Shown here in pieces: positions 38,819 through 48,048 of a stretch of DNA of 64,000 nucleotides. Source of the stretch: Parvimonas micra. Its GTDB lineage: Bacteria > Bacillota > Clostridia > Tissierellales > Peptoniphilaceae. The position numbers and the translations under genes are program-made. The notes beneath the pieces are model-generated. The model worked only from the letters and a program-made list of their open reading frames with translations, had not been told where the DNA came from and did no database searches. Position 1 is the first letter of the stretch, and every line of letters begins with the position of its first letter. Where the stretch lies: assembly GCF_037482165.1 (NCBI RefSeq), contig NZ_CP148048.1, positions 1-64,000 of the forward strand, read 5' to 3'.

Positions 38819-39753
38819 TGAGCTTTTTAGAAATTAAAGACCTAAAGGTTCACTATCCAATAAGAGGAGGCTTTTTCAATAGGATAATCGACCATGTTTT
38901 AGCTGTTGATGGCGTAGATATGGTTATTGAAAAGGGAAAGACTTATGGACTTATCGGAGAAAGTGGTAGTGGTAAAAGTACTATCGGTAAAGCTATAATT
39001 GGTCTTGAAAAAATTACAAGTGGAGAAGTTATTTTTGAAGACAAAAAACTTACTAAAAGAATGGTAAGAAAAGATAAAGAGTTTACAAGGGATGTTCAAA
39101 TGATTTTCCAAGATAATATGGCGAGTTTAGACCCTAAGAAAAGAGTTATTGACATCATTGCAGAACCTTTAAGAAACTTCGAAAAGATGACTGTAACAGA
39201 AGAAAGAAAAAGAGTTTTAGAACTATTAGATATAGTTGGTATGCCTGAAGATGCATTATACAAATATTCATTCGAATTTTCAGGTGGACAAAGACAAAGA
39301 ATAGGGGTTGCTAGAGCAATAAGTTTAAATCCTAAACTTATCATAGCTGACGAACCTGTTTCAGCACTTGACCTTTCAGTTCAAGCACAAGTTTTGAACT
39401 TTATGAAAAAGATTCAAAAAGATATGGGATTATCTTACCTTTTCATTTCTCACGACCTTGGTGTTGTAAAACATATGTGTGATTACATAAATATTATGTA
39501 CAGAGGAAGACTTGTAGAAAGAGGAACAAAGGAAGATATTTACAAAGATCCACAACATATCTACACTAAGAGATTAATTGCAGCGATTCCTGAAACTGAT
39601 CCTAGAATTAAGGAACAATTAATTGCAAACAGACTTAGAGTAGAAGAAGAATATAAAGAATTAGAAAAAGAATATTATGATGAAAATGGTAAAGTATTTG
39701 ATTTGATTAAACTTACAGATACTCACTATGTAGCAAAAAAGGAGGTAAAATAA
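38818..39753 (+). CDS. oppF: Oligopeptide ABC transporter ATP-binding protein OppF
   Basis: The second ATPase of the importer has 311 residues, with Walker A GESGSGKST, Q-loop MIFQDNMASLDPKKR, signature FSGGQRQRIG, and Walker B IIADEPVSALDLSVQ. It overlaps oppD by one base and is followed 1 bp later by oppB, so the four genes are one operon. The C-terminus after residue 265 is charged and lacks the cysteine motif. Confidence 0.93.
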   Translation: MSFLEIKDLKVHYPIRGGFFNRIIDHVLAVDGVDMVIEKGKTYGLIGESGSGKSTIGKAIIGLEKITSGEVIFEDKKLTKRMVRKDKEFTRDVQMIFQDNMASLDPKKRVIDIIAEPLRNFEKMTVTEERKRVLELLDIVGMPEDALYKYSFEFSGGQRQRIGVARAISLNPKLIIADEPVSALDLSVQAQVLNFMKKIQKDMGLSYLFISHDLGVVKHMCDYINIMYRGRLVERGTKEDIYKDPQHIYTKRLIAAIPETDPRIKEQLIANRLRVEEEYKELEKEYYDENGKVFDLIKLTDTHYVAKKEVK

Positions 39754-39754
39754 T

Positions 39755-40711
39755 ATGTGGAAAACCGTATTAAAGAGATTTCTTTTAATGATACCTCAAT
39801 TAGTAATATTAAGCCTTCTTGTATTTATTTTGGCTAAGATGATGCCAGGGGATCCATTCTCTGGACAAATTACACCAACAACTGATCCTAAACAAATAGA
39901 AGCTTTAAGAATAAAATATGGTTTCTATGATCCATGGTACCAACAATATTGGAGATGGATTACTAATATAATGCATGGAGATTTTGGTACTAGTTATACA
40001 TTTAAGTTACCAGTATCTACTCTTTTAGCTCAAAGAGTTAGCAATACATTTTGGTTAGCTTTACTTTGTGTAATATGTTCATATGCTGTTTCATTACCAC
40101 TTGGTATGATATCAGGTAGATATAGTGGAGGCAAGTTTGATAGAGCAGTTACATTGTATAACTTCGTAACTTATGCGATTCCAGGTTATATCTTCTACTT
40201 AGTTATGATTTTAGTATTTGGTTATACATTACATTGGTTCCCAGCATCTGGTTCTGTTGATCCAGGGGTTGAAGGCTTTGCATATGTTATAAGTAGATTT
40301 AGACATATGATATTACCTGCAATATGTTATACTTTAATTGCTACAACAGTAACAGTTCAATATTTGAGAAATGAAGTTATAGATGCTAAAGGTTCAGACT
40401 ATGTAAGAACTGCAAGAAGTAAGGGAGTTCCTATAGATAAAGTTTATTCACATCATATCTTTAGAAATTCTGTTTTGCCAATAGCCGCATTCTTTGGTTT
40501 TACATTAACAGGACTTATTTCAGGTTCTGTATTTATGGAAACAATCTTTAGTTATCCTGGAATGGGGAAATTATTCTTTGAATCAATTTCATCAAGAGAT
40601 TATTCATTGTTAACAGCATTAATTATGATTTACGGATTTATGACTCTACTTGGAAGTTTGTTATCAGACATCATTATGAGTATAGTTGATCCAAGAATAA
40701 GAATAGACTAA
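39755..40711 (+). CDS. oppB: Oligopeptide ABC transporter permease OppB
   Basis: This 318-residue permease has about six transmembrane helices and the N-terminal MPGDPFSGQI stretch typical of OppB/DppB. Its coupling loop includes VRTARSKGVPIDKVYSHHI. The ATG follows AGGAGGTAAAATAAT, formed inside the end of oppF. It forms the channel with OppC. Confidence 0.95.
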   Translation: MWKTVLKRFLLMIPQLVILSLLVFILAKMMPGDPFSGQITPTTDPKQIEALRIKYGFYDPWYQQYWRWITNIMHGDFGTSYTFKLPVSTLLAQRVSNTFWLALLCVICSYAVSLPLGMISGRYSGGKFDRAVTLYNFVTYAIPGYIFYLVMILVFGYTLHWFPASGSVDPGVEGFAYVISRFRHMILPAICYTLIATTVTVQYLRNEVIDAKGSDYVRTARSKGVPIDKVYSHHIFRNSVLPIAAFFGFTLTGLISGSVFMETIFSYPGMGKLFFESISSRDYSLLTALIMIYGFMTLLGSLLSDIIMSIVDPRIRID

Positions 40712-40727
40712 TAGGGGGAGTGATAAA

Positions 40728-41642
40728 ATGAGTAAGAAAAAAGAAATGGAAAAAGATGCTTCCCTACATAATCAAGAAATTACACCAAGTGCTTTTCACG
40801 TAATTGTTAGGGAATTTAGAAAAGACAAATTAGCGACATTTTCACTTTTAGTATTTATTACGATAATATTAGTAGTGTTTATAGGAAGTTTGTTCTTCAA
40901 TTTAGAAGAAGTAATGAAAGTAAATCTTATGGAATCATTCCTAAGACCAGGAGAAGGTGGACATTTGCTAGGAACTGACCAAGCAGGACGACCACTTTTA
41001 GGACAACTTTTCCTTGGAACTAGGAATTCAATCCTTATAGGTGTATCAGTAACTATTTTAACTAATTTAATTGGTATAATAGTTGGTTTGATTATCGGAT
41101 ACTATGGTGGTATAGTTGATAATATTATCATGAGAATTATAGACTTTATTCAAGTATTACCAATTCTTATGCTTATTATCGTATTCATAACATTAGTTCC
41201 TAGATACAATGTATTTACATTCGTAATCATAATGACTGTATTCTACTGGGTTGGTATTGCAAGACTTGTAAGATCAAAAGCTCTTTCTGAAGGAAGACGT
41301 GATTATATAAGTGCTTCTAAGACAATGGGAACGCCAGCTTGGAAGATAATGTTCGGTGGGATCTTACCAAATATCAGCTCAATTCTTATAATTAGTTTTA
41401 TCTTAGATTTAGCTGGTAATATGGGAATTGAAATTGGGCTTACATTCCTTGGTTTCGGTTTACCAGATGGAATACCTTCACTTGGAACACTAATCAACAA
41501 GGCGTTAGATCCTATAGTTTTAAGAGATAGAATGTACATTTGGTTACCTGCATCATTATTAGTACTTGTACTAATGCTTTCAATTAACTATGCTGGACAA
41601 GCATTAAGAAGAGCATCAGATGCAAAACAAAGATTAGGTTAA
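40728..41642 (+). CDS. oppC: Oligopeptide ABC transporter permease OppC
   Basis: The 304-residue permease starts with a cytosolic tail of about 40 residues and then about six helices, with HLLGTDQAGRPLLGQLFLGT near residue 83 as is usual for OppC/DppC. The coupling loop is SASKTMGTPAWKIMFGGILP. No substrate-binding protein gene follows; the next feature is a terminator. The binding protein must be coded elsewhere. Confidence 0.95.
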   Translation: MSKKKEMEKDASLHNQEITPSAFHVIVREFRKDKLATFSLLVFITIILVVFIGSLFFNLEEVMKVNLMESFLRPGEGGHLLGTDQAGRPLLGQLFLGTRNSILIGVSVTILTNLIGIIVGLIIGYYGGIVDNIIMRIIDFIQVLPILMLIIVFITLVPRYNVFTFVIIMTVFYWVGIARLVRSKALSEGRRDYISASKTMGTPAWKIMFGGILPNISSILIISFILDLAGNMGIEIGLTFLGFGLPDGIPSLGTLINKALDPIVLRDRMYIWLPASLLVLVLMLSINYAGQALRRASDAKQRLG

Positions 41643-41664
41643 AAATAATTTAATATAAAAAATT

Positions 41665-41691
41665 AAGCGTAGAGTGTTCTACGCTTTTTTT
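41665..41691 (+). terminator. Terminator of the opp operon
   Basis: AAGCGTAGA pairs with TCTACGCTT around GTGT, with a T-run. Confidence 0.92.
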
Positions 41692-41847
41692 ATTGTGAAG
41701 CTATTATATAAAAATAGATATATCGTAAATATTTATTATAAAAAGGTGCAAAAATCTGTTTACAATCATCATTTAATATGATATAATTTAATCACAGTAT
41801 TAATTTAATTAAATGCTGTAAGTGGTTTATTTAAAGGAGGATTGTCA

Positions 41848-42279
41848 ATGAAGAGATTTATTAAATATTTGTTAGTTTGTTGTTGTGTATTAGCTTTTTC
41901 AGGATATGTTTATTCTGAATGTATAACTTATGAAGAAATGAAACCTTTTACAAATAGAGACTATTTTTCCTATAAGGGATATCTTAGAATTTATTTAAAT
42001 TCTACAGCAGTAGAATATAATAGAGAGGAAGATACTCTAAAGGTTGCCAAAAAACATGCTGATTTTATAGAGATAGATACAGATGGAGAAGATGAAAAAG
42101 GAGCTTATTCAATTCCTAAACTATATTATAATCCAAGAATAATTGAAAAAAATGGTAAAAAATATATAACAGCAGATGGAATTCCTGAAGACATCTTAAT
42201 AAAAGACAAAAATTTATTAGTTATTGAATCAAAGAAACTTGAATATAATTTTGTTGATTTATTCGGAGATGCAGATTAA
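41848..42279 (+). CDS. Small secreted or membrane-anchored protein of unknown function
   Basis: This 143-residue protein has an N-terminal signal (MKRFIKYLLVCCCVLAFSGY) and a small acidic domain ending GKKYITADGIPEDILIKDK. No clear lipobox is present. The start at 41848 was chosen because AAAGGAGG lies 7 bp upstream. No family was recognised. The C-terminal GKKYI-A pattern is shared with the minus-strand lipoprotein at 42931, so the two may be distant paralogs. It forms a single-gene unit with a strong terminator. Confidence 0.75.
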   Translation: MKRFIKYLLVCCCVLAFSGYVYSECITYEEMKPFTNRDYFSYKGYLRIYLNSTAVEYNREEDTLKVAKKHADFIEIDTDGEDEKGAYSIPKLYYNPRIIEKNGKKYITADGIPEDILIKDKNLLVIESKKLEYNFVDLFGDAD

Positions 42280-42291
42280 AATAAAATCAAA

Positions 42292-42322
42292 AAAAAATGG
42301 ATGCTTTTGCATCCATTTTTTG
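42292..42322 (+). terminator. Terminator after the small secreted protein
   Basis: AAAAATGGATGC and GCATCCATTTTT form a perfect 12-bp stem with a TTTT loop. Confidence 0.93.
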
Positions 42323-42708
42323 TTTAGGAAAGTTAAATATCACAGTAAGTTAATTTATCTTTATAAAAATTGGGAGGATTTAAAAGGATTAATAACTATA
42401 CTGTTAATATGTAAAATGTGGTAGCGAAGAAAAGGAAAACTTATGGGAGGAGTTTATTATCTTTAAACACTACCACACAGTTTATATATACCATAAAAAT
42501 CAATTTTAAAACACAAAAAAATTTATTATTAAACATATTTAGCTGTGAAATTAAAACTGTACTATAATAAAATATGATAAAAGGCAAAAAAATAAAAAAA
42601 GAGTGATTTAATTTTCTATGAAATTCTTGCATGTTTTTTAGAATTTTTACTTATAGGAAAAATTTTTTAATCTTCATATCATATATTAAGCAGTTACAAT
42701 TTTTTATA
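42323..42708. other. AT-rich gap with no supported gene
   Basis: Short ORFs on both strands here have no ribosome site or family resemblance. Nothing beyond low-complexity AT-rich DNA was recognised. It leads into a diverged hairpin repeat. Confidence 0.5.
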
Positions 42709-42890
42709 TGTTATCTCGAACACGGTTAATCTAGCCCTAACTTTGTTTACTTGTAAACAAAAGTAGGTCTGACGGGGTAATTGTATCGTTAGATACAATT
42801 GATCTGGAAATCCCAGCTATTGCTTGCTGGCAAGCAATAGTATTTCTGAAAGAAATAAAAATTACAATTTATATATGTATCTTTGATATA
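42709..42890 (+). repeat. Nested-hairpin dispersed repeat, copy G (diverged)
   Basis: TTATCTCGAACACGG is a decayed left arm. It is followed by the module CCCTAACTTTGTTTAC to AGTAGGTCTGACGG (42735-42775, inverse of the one in copy B), a hairpin AATTGTATC/GATACAATT (42779-42800), then CTATTGCTTGCTGGCAAGCA, ATTTCTGAAAGAAAT, and ATGTATC-like remains. The right arm is missing. Confidence 0.75.
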
Positions 42891-42894
42891 TTAA

Positions 42895-42921
42895 ACAAAA
42901 AACTCCACTTGTGTGGAGTTT
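42895..42921 (-). terminator. Terminator of the minus-strand lipoprotein
   Basis: On the minus strand AAACTCCAC pairs with GTGGAGTTT around a short loop, followed by T residues. It lies 10 bp beyond the stop codon. Confidence 0.88.
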
Positions 42922-42930
42922 AGTCAATTC

Positions 42931-43347
42931 TTATTTTTTGCTGTCTTTATATAAATCCGGTAAGCATCTATAATTTACATTATCTTCTTCGTCTAAAATT
43001 GTATTTTCATCTACAACAACTAGTTTATATTTTAAATCTTTGGCAACAATATATTTTTTGCCATCTCTTTCTTCGATTTTTACACCAGAATATTCTTTAT
43101 TTTTACTTTTTTCATATTTATCTCTATTTTTTTCAATTTGTTCGGGATTTGTATTAGGTTTAATTAGACTTGGGCCATGAAACATAAGTTTTGGAGACTT
43201 AAATTTTTCTTTTACTATAACCAATTGCGCTCCGCCATCTCCTTCATAAACCTTGTTTTCAATTTTTTTCAACATTCCTGTAGATGCACAAGAACATAAT
43301 GCCAAAGAAACTAATAATAAACTAACAAGTTTTTTAAGTCTAGTCAT
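42931..43347 (-). CDS. Small lipoprotein of unknown function
   Basis: This 138-residue protein has a signal peptide with lipobox-like LCSC (Cys20; cysteine at -2 is unusual). It has a Lys-rich middle and the ending KIEERDGKKYIVAKDLKYK. The ATG follows AAGGGAGGATTTT on the minus strand. No family was recognised; it is possibly distantly related to the protein at 41848. It is a single-gene unit facing away from greA. Confidence 0.75.
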   Translation of the reverse strand: MTRLKKLVSLLLVSLALCSCASTGMLKKIENKVYEGDGGAQLVIVKEKFKSPKLMFHGPSLIKPNTNPEQIEKNRDKYEKSKNKEYSGVKIEERDGKKYIVAKDLKYKLVVVDENTILDEEDNVNYRCLPDLYKDSKK

Positions 43348-43514
43348 AAAATCCTCCCTTTGTAAAATAACTATTTAAATACCTTTTACTTTATTATAAA
43401 AACAAAGTAAAACATTAATACTTTGACAAATACATTTTAACATATATTTAAACTTTAGTCAAGCAATTTCATAAATACAATTTTAGTATTTTATATGTAA
43501 TATTCATAGTTTGA

Positions 43515-43543
43515 TTGACTTTTTTTTATGTTTTTAGTATAAT
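43515..43543 (+). promoter_or_regulatory. Promoter of the greA operon
   Basis: TTGACT (43515-43520), 17 bp, TATAAT (43538-43543): near-consensus housekeeping promoter 39 bp before greA. Confidence 0.85.
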
Positions 43544-43581
43544 TATTTGAATAGTATTGTAGATTTTTAAGGAGAGATATT

Positions 43582-44064
43582 ATGGACGAAAAAGAAATAT
43601 TTTTAACCGCTGAAGGGTTAAAAAAATTGGAATTAGAATTAGAAGAATTAAAAACTGTAAAAAGACAAGAAATTGCAGAAAAAATAAAGATTGCTAGAGA
43701 TTTTGGAGACCTTTCTGAAAACTCTGAATATGATGAAGCTAAAAATGAACAAGCTCAGATAGAAGAAAAAATAGTTAAACTTGACAATATGATTGCAAAT
43801 GCAAAGATAATTGATGAAGTTGAATTAGATACAAAAACTGTAAATGTTGGTGCTACAGTTACTTTAGTTCAAGTTGAAAGCAAGAAAAAAATAGAATATA
43901 CTATTGTAGGTTCTGCTGAAAGTAATCCACTTGAAGGAAAAATTTCAAATGAATCTCCGGTCGGTAGAGCTATTTTAGGAAAGAAAAAAGGAAATAAAGT
44001 TCAAGTACAATTACCTAATGGAAATGTTGTAGAATATAAAATACAAAATATTAAGGTAAATTAA
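43582..44064 (+). CDS. greA: Transcription elongation factor GreA
   Basis: GreA rescues backtracked RNA polymerase by stimulating transcript cleavage. The 160-residue protein has the coiled-coil start with [17 protein letters not shown], the tip region [20 protein letters not shown] carrying the catalytic acidic residues, and a C-terminal FKBP-like domain with [13 protein letters not shown]. The ATG follows AAGGAGAGATATT. It leads the operon greA-lysS, with 11 bp to lysS. Confidence 0.98.
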   Translation: MDEKEIFLTAEGLKKLELELEELKTVKRQEIAEKIKIARDFGDLSENSEYDEAKNEQAQIEEKIVKLDNMIANAKIIDEVELDTKTVNVGATVTLVQVESKKKIEYTIVGSAESNPLEGKISNESPVGRAILGKKKGNKVQVQLPNGNVVEYKIQNIKVN

Positions 44065-44075
44065 GAGGTGATATA

Positions 44076-45557
44076 GTGGAAGAACAAAATTTAAATGAAA
44101 TGCTCTTAGTTAGAAGACAAAAATTACAAGAGTTAGTTGATGCAGGAAAAGACCCACATGAGATAGAAAAGTTTGAAGGTACTATTTATTCAAAAGAGAT
44201 AAAAGATAATTATGAAAATTATGAAGGAAAAGTTGTAAGACTTGCTGGTCGTATTAGAACAAAAAGAGGACATGGTAAAGTTTGTTTTATGGACTTGCAA
44301 GATTTTTCTGGAAAAATTCAACTTTTCAATAAGCTTGACGTTTTAGGCGAAAGTTATGAAGAAGTTAAGACTTTAGACATTGGAGATATTGTAGGGGTTG
44401 AAGGAGAAGTTTTCACAACTCATGCAGGAGAAATTTCAATAAGAAGTTCAAAGGTTGTCTTACTTACAAAATCTTTACAACTTTTACCAGAAAAGTTTCA
44501 CGGCTTAAAAGATGTTGACTTAAGATATAGACAAAGATATGTAGATTTAATTGTAAATCCTGAAATCAAAGATGTTTTTGTTATGAGAAGTAAAATTATT
44601 TCTTCTATTAGAAAATATCTTGATAGTAGAGGATTTTTAGAAGTTGAAACACCTATTTTAAATACAATTGCCGGTGGAGCGAATGCAAGACCTTTTATAA
44701 CTCATCACAATACTTTGGATATTGATATGTATCTTAGAATTGCAAATGAATTATATTTAAAGAGATTGATTGTAGGTGGTTTCGATAAAGTTTATGAAAT
44801 GGGAAGAATGTTCAGAAATGAAGGTATGGATAAACTTCATAATCCTGAATATACTGCAATTGAGTTATATCAAGCCTATGTTGACTATGAAGAAATGATG
44901 ACACTTTGTGAAGAAATGGTTTATACTGTTTGTATGGAAGTTGTTGGAAAGTCTGAAGTTGAGTTACAAGGTAAAGTTATCGACTTTAAACCACCTTGGA
45001 GAAGAATTTCAATGGTTGACGCTGTAAAAGAATATGCAGGAGTTGATTTTGAAACAATTTTAACTGATGAAGAAGCAAGAAAGCTTGCTATTGAAAAGAA
45101 AATAGAAGTTACTGAACATACTACAAGAGGAGAAATTATTTCTTTATTCTTTGAAGAATTTTGTGAAGAATATATGGTTCAACCTACTTTTGTTACTAAG
45201 CATCCTGTGGAAATCAGTCCACTTGCTAAGAGAGATCCTAAGGACAAGAGATATACTCAAAGATTTGAGGCTTTTGTAAATTGTGGAGAAATTGCAAATG
45301 CTTTTAGTGAATTAAATGATGCGATAGATCAAAAGCAAAGATTTTTAAAACAAGTTGAAGCCAGAGAAAATGGAGATGATGAAGCACAAATGATGGATTA
45401 TGATTTCATCAATGCGCTTGAAATAGGTCTTCCACCAACAGGTGGTATGGGAATCGGAATTGATAGACTTATTATGTACTTGACTAATCAAGAATCCATA
45501 AGAGATGTATTACTTTTCCCAACAATGAAACCTATGGTTGAAAAGGATAGTGAATAG
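44076..45557 (+). CDS. lysS: Lysyl-tRNA synthetase, class II
   Basis: This enzyme charges tRNA-Lys. The 493-residue protein has an OB-fold anticodon domain with [19 protein letters not shown], motif 2 [18 protein letters not shown], and motif 3 [17 protein letters not shown]. The start is GTG at 44076, behind AAGAGGTGATATA; no ATG gives a better fit. greA-lysS is a common Firmicute pair. Confidence 0.98.
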   Translation: MEEQNLNEMLLVRRQKLQELVDAGKDPHEIEKFEGTIYSKEIKDNYENYEGKVVRLAGRIRTKRGHGKVCFMDLQDFSGKIQLFNKLDVLGESYEEVKTLDIGDIVGVEGEVFTTHAGEISIRSSKVVLLTKSLQLLPEKFHGLKDVDLRYRQRYVDLIVNPEIKDVFVMRSKIISSIRKYLDSRGFLEVETPILNTIAGGANARPFITHHNTLDIDMYLRIANELYLKRLIVGGFDKVYEMGRMFRNEGMDKLHNPEYTAIELYQAYVDYEEMMTLCEEMVYTVCMEVVGKSEVELQGKVIDFKPPWRRISMVDAVKEYAGVDFETILTDEEARKLAIEKKIEVTEHTTRGEIISLFFEEFCEEYMVQPTFVTKHPVEISPLAKRDPKDKRYTQRFEAFVNCGEIANAFSELNDAIDQKQRFLKQVEARENGDDEAQMMDYDFINALEIGLPPTGGMGIGIDRLIMYLTNQESIRDVLLFPTMKPMVEKDSE

Positions 45558-45566
45558 GAGTTCATT

Positions 45567-45956
45567 ATGAAAAAAAGAAATTTAGTTGCGATTTGTTTAG
45601 TTTGTCTTTCTTTTGTTGGTTGTTCAAGTTTCCATACAGGAAAAGTTGTTGTAGACGATGAAAAGAAAGAAGATAAAGTTGAAAATGTTGAATATATTCT
45701 TGTTGATGAAGATGACAAAGAATCTTTAATTAAAAATATTAAAGAAGGCAAAGGTGCTGTTATAGATAAGAAGAAAAAATCATCTTCTGATAAGACTAAT
45801 GAAAATACTGATAACAACAATAACAGTAATAATAGCAATAATAAAAATAACAGCAATACTAACAACAATAGTAATAGAAATAATAACAATACTAACAACA
45901 ATAACAATAACAATAACAACAACAATAATAGAAATAATAATAACAACAATAGATAG
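45567..45956 (+). CDS. Small lipoprotein with Asn-rich tail
   Basis: This 129-residue protein has a lipoprotein signal ending in FVGC (Cys19), an acidic and basic region of about 50 residues, and then a C-terminal tail of about 50 residues made almost only of Asn with a few Ser, Thr, Arg and Lys. The tail is coded by AAC/AAT triplets. No family was recognised. It lies between lysS and sugar genes with short spacings (9 and 12 bp), so it is part of the operon. The tail may be a flexible spacer. Confidence 0.8.
   Translation: MKKRNLVAICLVCLSFVGCSSFHTGKVVVDDEKKEDKVENVEYILVDEDDKESLIKNIKEGKGAVIDKKKKSSSDKTNENTDNNNNSNNSNNKNNSNTNNNSNRNNNNTNNNNNNNNNNNNRNNNNNNR
45798..45953 (+). repeat. AAY triplet tract coding poly-Asn
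   Basis: A run of AAC/AAT codons with rare AGC, AGT, ACT and AGA interruptions. Copy change would lengthen or shorten the tail without a frameshift. A shorter tract of the same kind is in the lipoprotein at 23343. Confidence 0.85.
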
Positions 45957-45968
45957 GACAGTGATTAT

Positions 45969-47159
45969 ATGAGAATAGAATTTTCTCCACCAGATATTAC
46001 CCAATTAGAGATTGATGAAGTTGTTGATACTTTAAAATCAGGTTGGATAACAACTGGTCCGAAAACTAAAAGATTAGAACAAGAACTATCTGCTTTTACA
46101 AATACAGATAAGACAGTTTGTTTAAACTCTGCAACAGCTGCAATGGAGCTTACTTTAAGAGTTCTTGGAGTTGAAGAAGGAGATGAAGTTATAACTTGTG
46201 CATATACTTATACTGCATCTGCAAGTGTTATTCATCACGTTGGAGCAAAAATTGTCTTAGTTGATTGTAATAAAGAAGATAAGTTTATGGACTTAAAAGC
46301 TTTAGAAAATGCTATTACAGAAAAGACAAAGGTAATTATTCCAGTTGATTTGGCTGGGAAGCCTTGTAAATATGATGAAATTTTTGAAATTGTAGAAAAA
46401 AAGAAAGCTTTATTTAAGCCTAATAATAAATTACAAGAAAAAATCGGTAGAGTTATAGTTATGGCTGATGCTGCTCATTCACTTGGAGCTGTATATAAAG
46501 GCAAACCGAGTGGAAGTATTGCTGATTTTACTTGTTTTTCTTTCCATGCAGTTAAAAATTTTACTGTTGCTGAGGGTGGATCAGTTACTTGGAATAGAGA
46601 TTTAGGCTTGGATAATGATGAAATTTATAGAGAATTTCAACTTTTATCTTTGCATGGGCAATCAAAGGATGCTCTTTCAAAGATGAAACCTGGTTCTTGG
46701 GAGTATGATATTGTTGCTCCTAATTATAAATGCAATTTAACTGATATTGCTTCAGGTATTGGTTTAGCTCAGTTAAAGAGATATCCAAATCTTTTGAAAA
46801 GACGTTTTGAAATTGTAGAAAGATATAATAGAGGATTTGAAGGAACAAGAATTAAACCTTTTGTTCACTTTGAAGAAGATAGAAAATCTTGTTGTCATCT
46901 TTATATTGTAAATATCGATGGTGCAAGTGAAGAAGAGAGAAATGAAATAATTATAAAGATGGCTGAAAGAGGAATTTCAACTAATGTTCATTATAAGCCT
47001 TTGCCTATGCATACTGCTTATAAGAATTTAGGTTTTGACATCAAGGATTATCCAAATGCCTATGATAATTATAAATCAGAAATTACTTTGCCACTTCATA
47101 CTTTATTGACAGATGAACAAGTTGATTATGTAATTGAAAATTTGAAGGCGTTGGTGTAG
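45969..47159 (+). CDS. DegT/DnrJ/EryC1-family sugar aminotransferase
   Basis: This PLP-dependent aminotransferase acts on keto-sugar nucleotides. The 396-residue protein has DTLKSGWITTGPKTKRLE, CAYTYTASASVIHHVGA, and the PLP lysine in SFHAVKNFTVAEGG (Lys196). It is close to PglE/PseC-like enzymes. With the dehydratase two genes on, it is expected to make a UDP-4-amino-sugar of the bacillosamine kind from UDP-GlcNAc. The exact stereochemistry is not readable. The ATG follows ACAGTGATTAT, a weak ribosome site. Confidence 0.93.
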   Translation: MRIEFSPPDITQLEIDEVVDTLKSGWITTGPKTKRLEQELSAFTNTDKTVCLNSATAAMELTLRVLGVEEGDEVITCAYTYTASASVIHHVGAKIVLVDCNKEDKFMDLKALENAITEKTKVIIPVDLAGKPCKYDEIFEIVEKKKALFKPNNKLQEKIGRVIVMADAAHSLGAVYKGKPSGSIADFTCFSFHAVKNFTVAEGGSVTWNRDLGLDNDEIYREFQLLSLHGQSKDALSKMKPGSWEYDIVAPNYKCNLTDIASGIGLAQLKRYPNLLKRRFEIVERYNRGFEGTRIKPFVHFEEDRKSCCHLYIVNIDGASEEERNEIIIKMAERGISTNVHYKPLPMHTAYKNLGFDIKDYPNAYDNYKSEITLPLHTLLTDEQVDYVIENLKALV

Positions 47160-47161
47160 TT

Positions 47162-48046
47162 ATGAAGATAAAAAAAGTCGTGATTCCAACTGCTGGACTC
47201 GCTACTAGAATGTTTCCTGCAACTAAAGGTGTTCCTAAGGCAATGTTGCCGATTTTTGACAAACCTACTTTACAATATGTTATTGAAGAAGTTGTAGAGG
47301 CAGGAATTGATGAGGTAATTCTTATTGTAAATGAAGATTATTTTACTATTGATAAGCATTTTAACTCTGAAATTGATCTAAGAGTTAAAAATTCGAATAA
47401 TGTATCAAAAAGTGATATTGAATCTTTAGAAAAAATATTAAAATGTAAGATAAGTTTTATAATTCAAAAAGAACAAAAAGGATTGGGACATGCAATTCTT
47501 TGTGCAAAAGAAGCAGTAAATGGCGAAGATTTTTCAGTTGTTTTGGGGGATGTTATAATTGATTGTAAAGACAGTTCATGCACAAAAGAGCTTGTTGATA
47601 TTTATAACAGATACGGAAAAACGGTAGTAGGAGTTGAAGTTGTGCCTGATGAGAAAAGACACAATTATGGCATTTTGGAAGGAAAAGAAATCGAAAAAGA
47701 TGTTTTTGACTCAACTAGACTTATAGAAAAGCCGAGTATTGATGAAACAAATTCAAATTTAGCAATGGTCGGAAGATACATTGTTAAAAATGAAATCTTT
47801 GAAATTCTTGAAAATCAAAAAGCAGGAAAAAATGGAGAAATACAATTTACAGACTCCTTAAATGAATTGACTTTAAAAGGAGATTTATTAGGATATAAAT
47901 TTGACGGAAAAACTTATGACGTTGGAAATAAACTTGGAGTTCTGATTGCAAGTGTTGAATATGGCTTAAAAGATGAAACAAATAAAAATGCTATTAAGGA
48001 GTATTTGAAAGAATTAGTTTCATCGGATTTTAAAATGGGAGAATAA
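47162..48046 (+). CDS. galU: UTP-glucose-1-phosphate uridylyltransferase
   Basis: GalU makes UDP-glucose from UTP and glucose 1-phosphate. The 294-residue protein has the nucleotidyltransferase start PTAGLATRMFPATKGVPKAM, the FIIQKEQKGLGHAI loop, and the C-terminal GKTYDVGNKLG. The start lies 2 bp after the previous stop, showing coupling. It provides activated sugar for surface glycans made with the neighbouring genes. Confidence 0.95.
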   Translation: MKIKKVVIPTAGLATRMFPATKGVPKAMLPIFDKPTLQYVIEEVVEAGIDEVILIVNEDYFTIDKHFNSEIDLRVKNSNNVSKSDIESLEKILKCKISFIIQKEQKGLGHAILCAKEAVNGEDFSVVLGDVIIDCKDSSCTKELVDIYNRYGKTVVGVEVVPDEKRHNYGILEGKEIEKDVFDSTRLIEKPSIDETNSNLAMVGRYIVKNEIFEILENQKAGKNGEIQFTDSLNELTLKGDLLGYKFDGKTYDVGNKLGVLIASVEYGLKDETNKNAIKEYLKELVSSDFKMGE

Positions 48047-48048
48047 TA

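Noticed and set aside
42224-42632. Small ORFs on both strands after the secreted protein
   Set aside because: They overlap a terminator or AT-rich DNA, lack ribosome sites, and look like chance frames.
45488-45949. Minus-strand ORF rich in Leu
   Set aside because: It is the complement of the poly-Asn triplet tract and the lysS end; no ribosome site or plausible protein.
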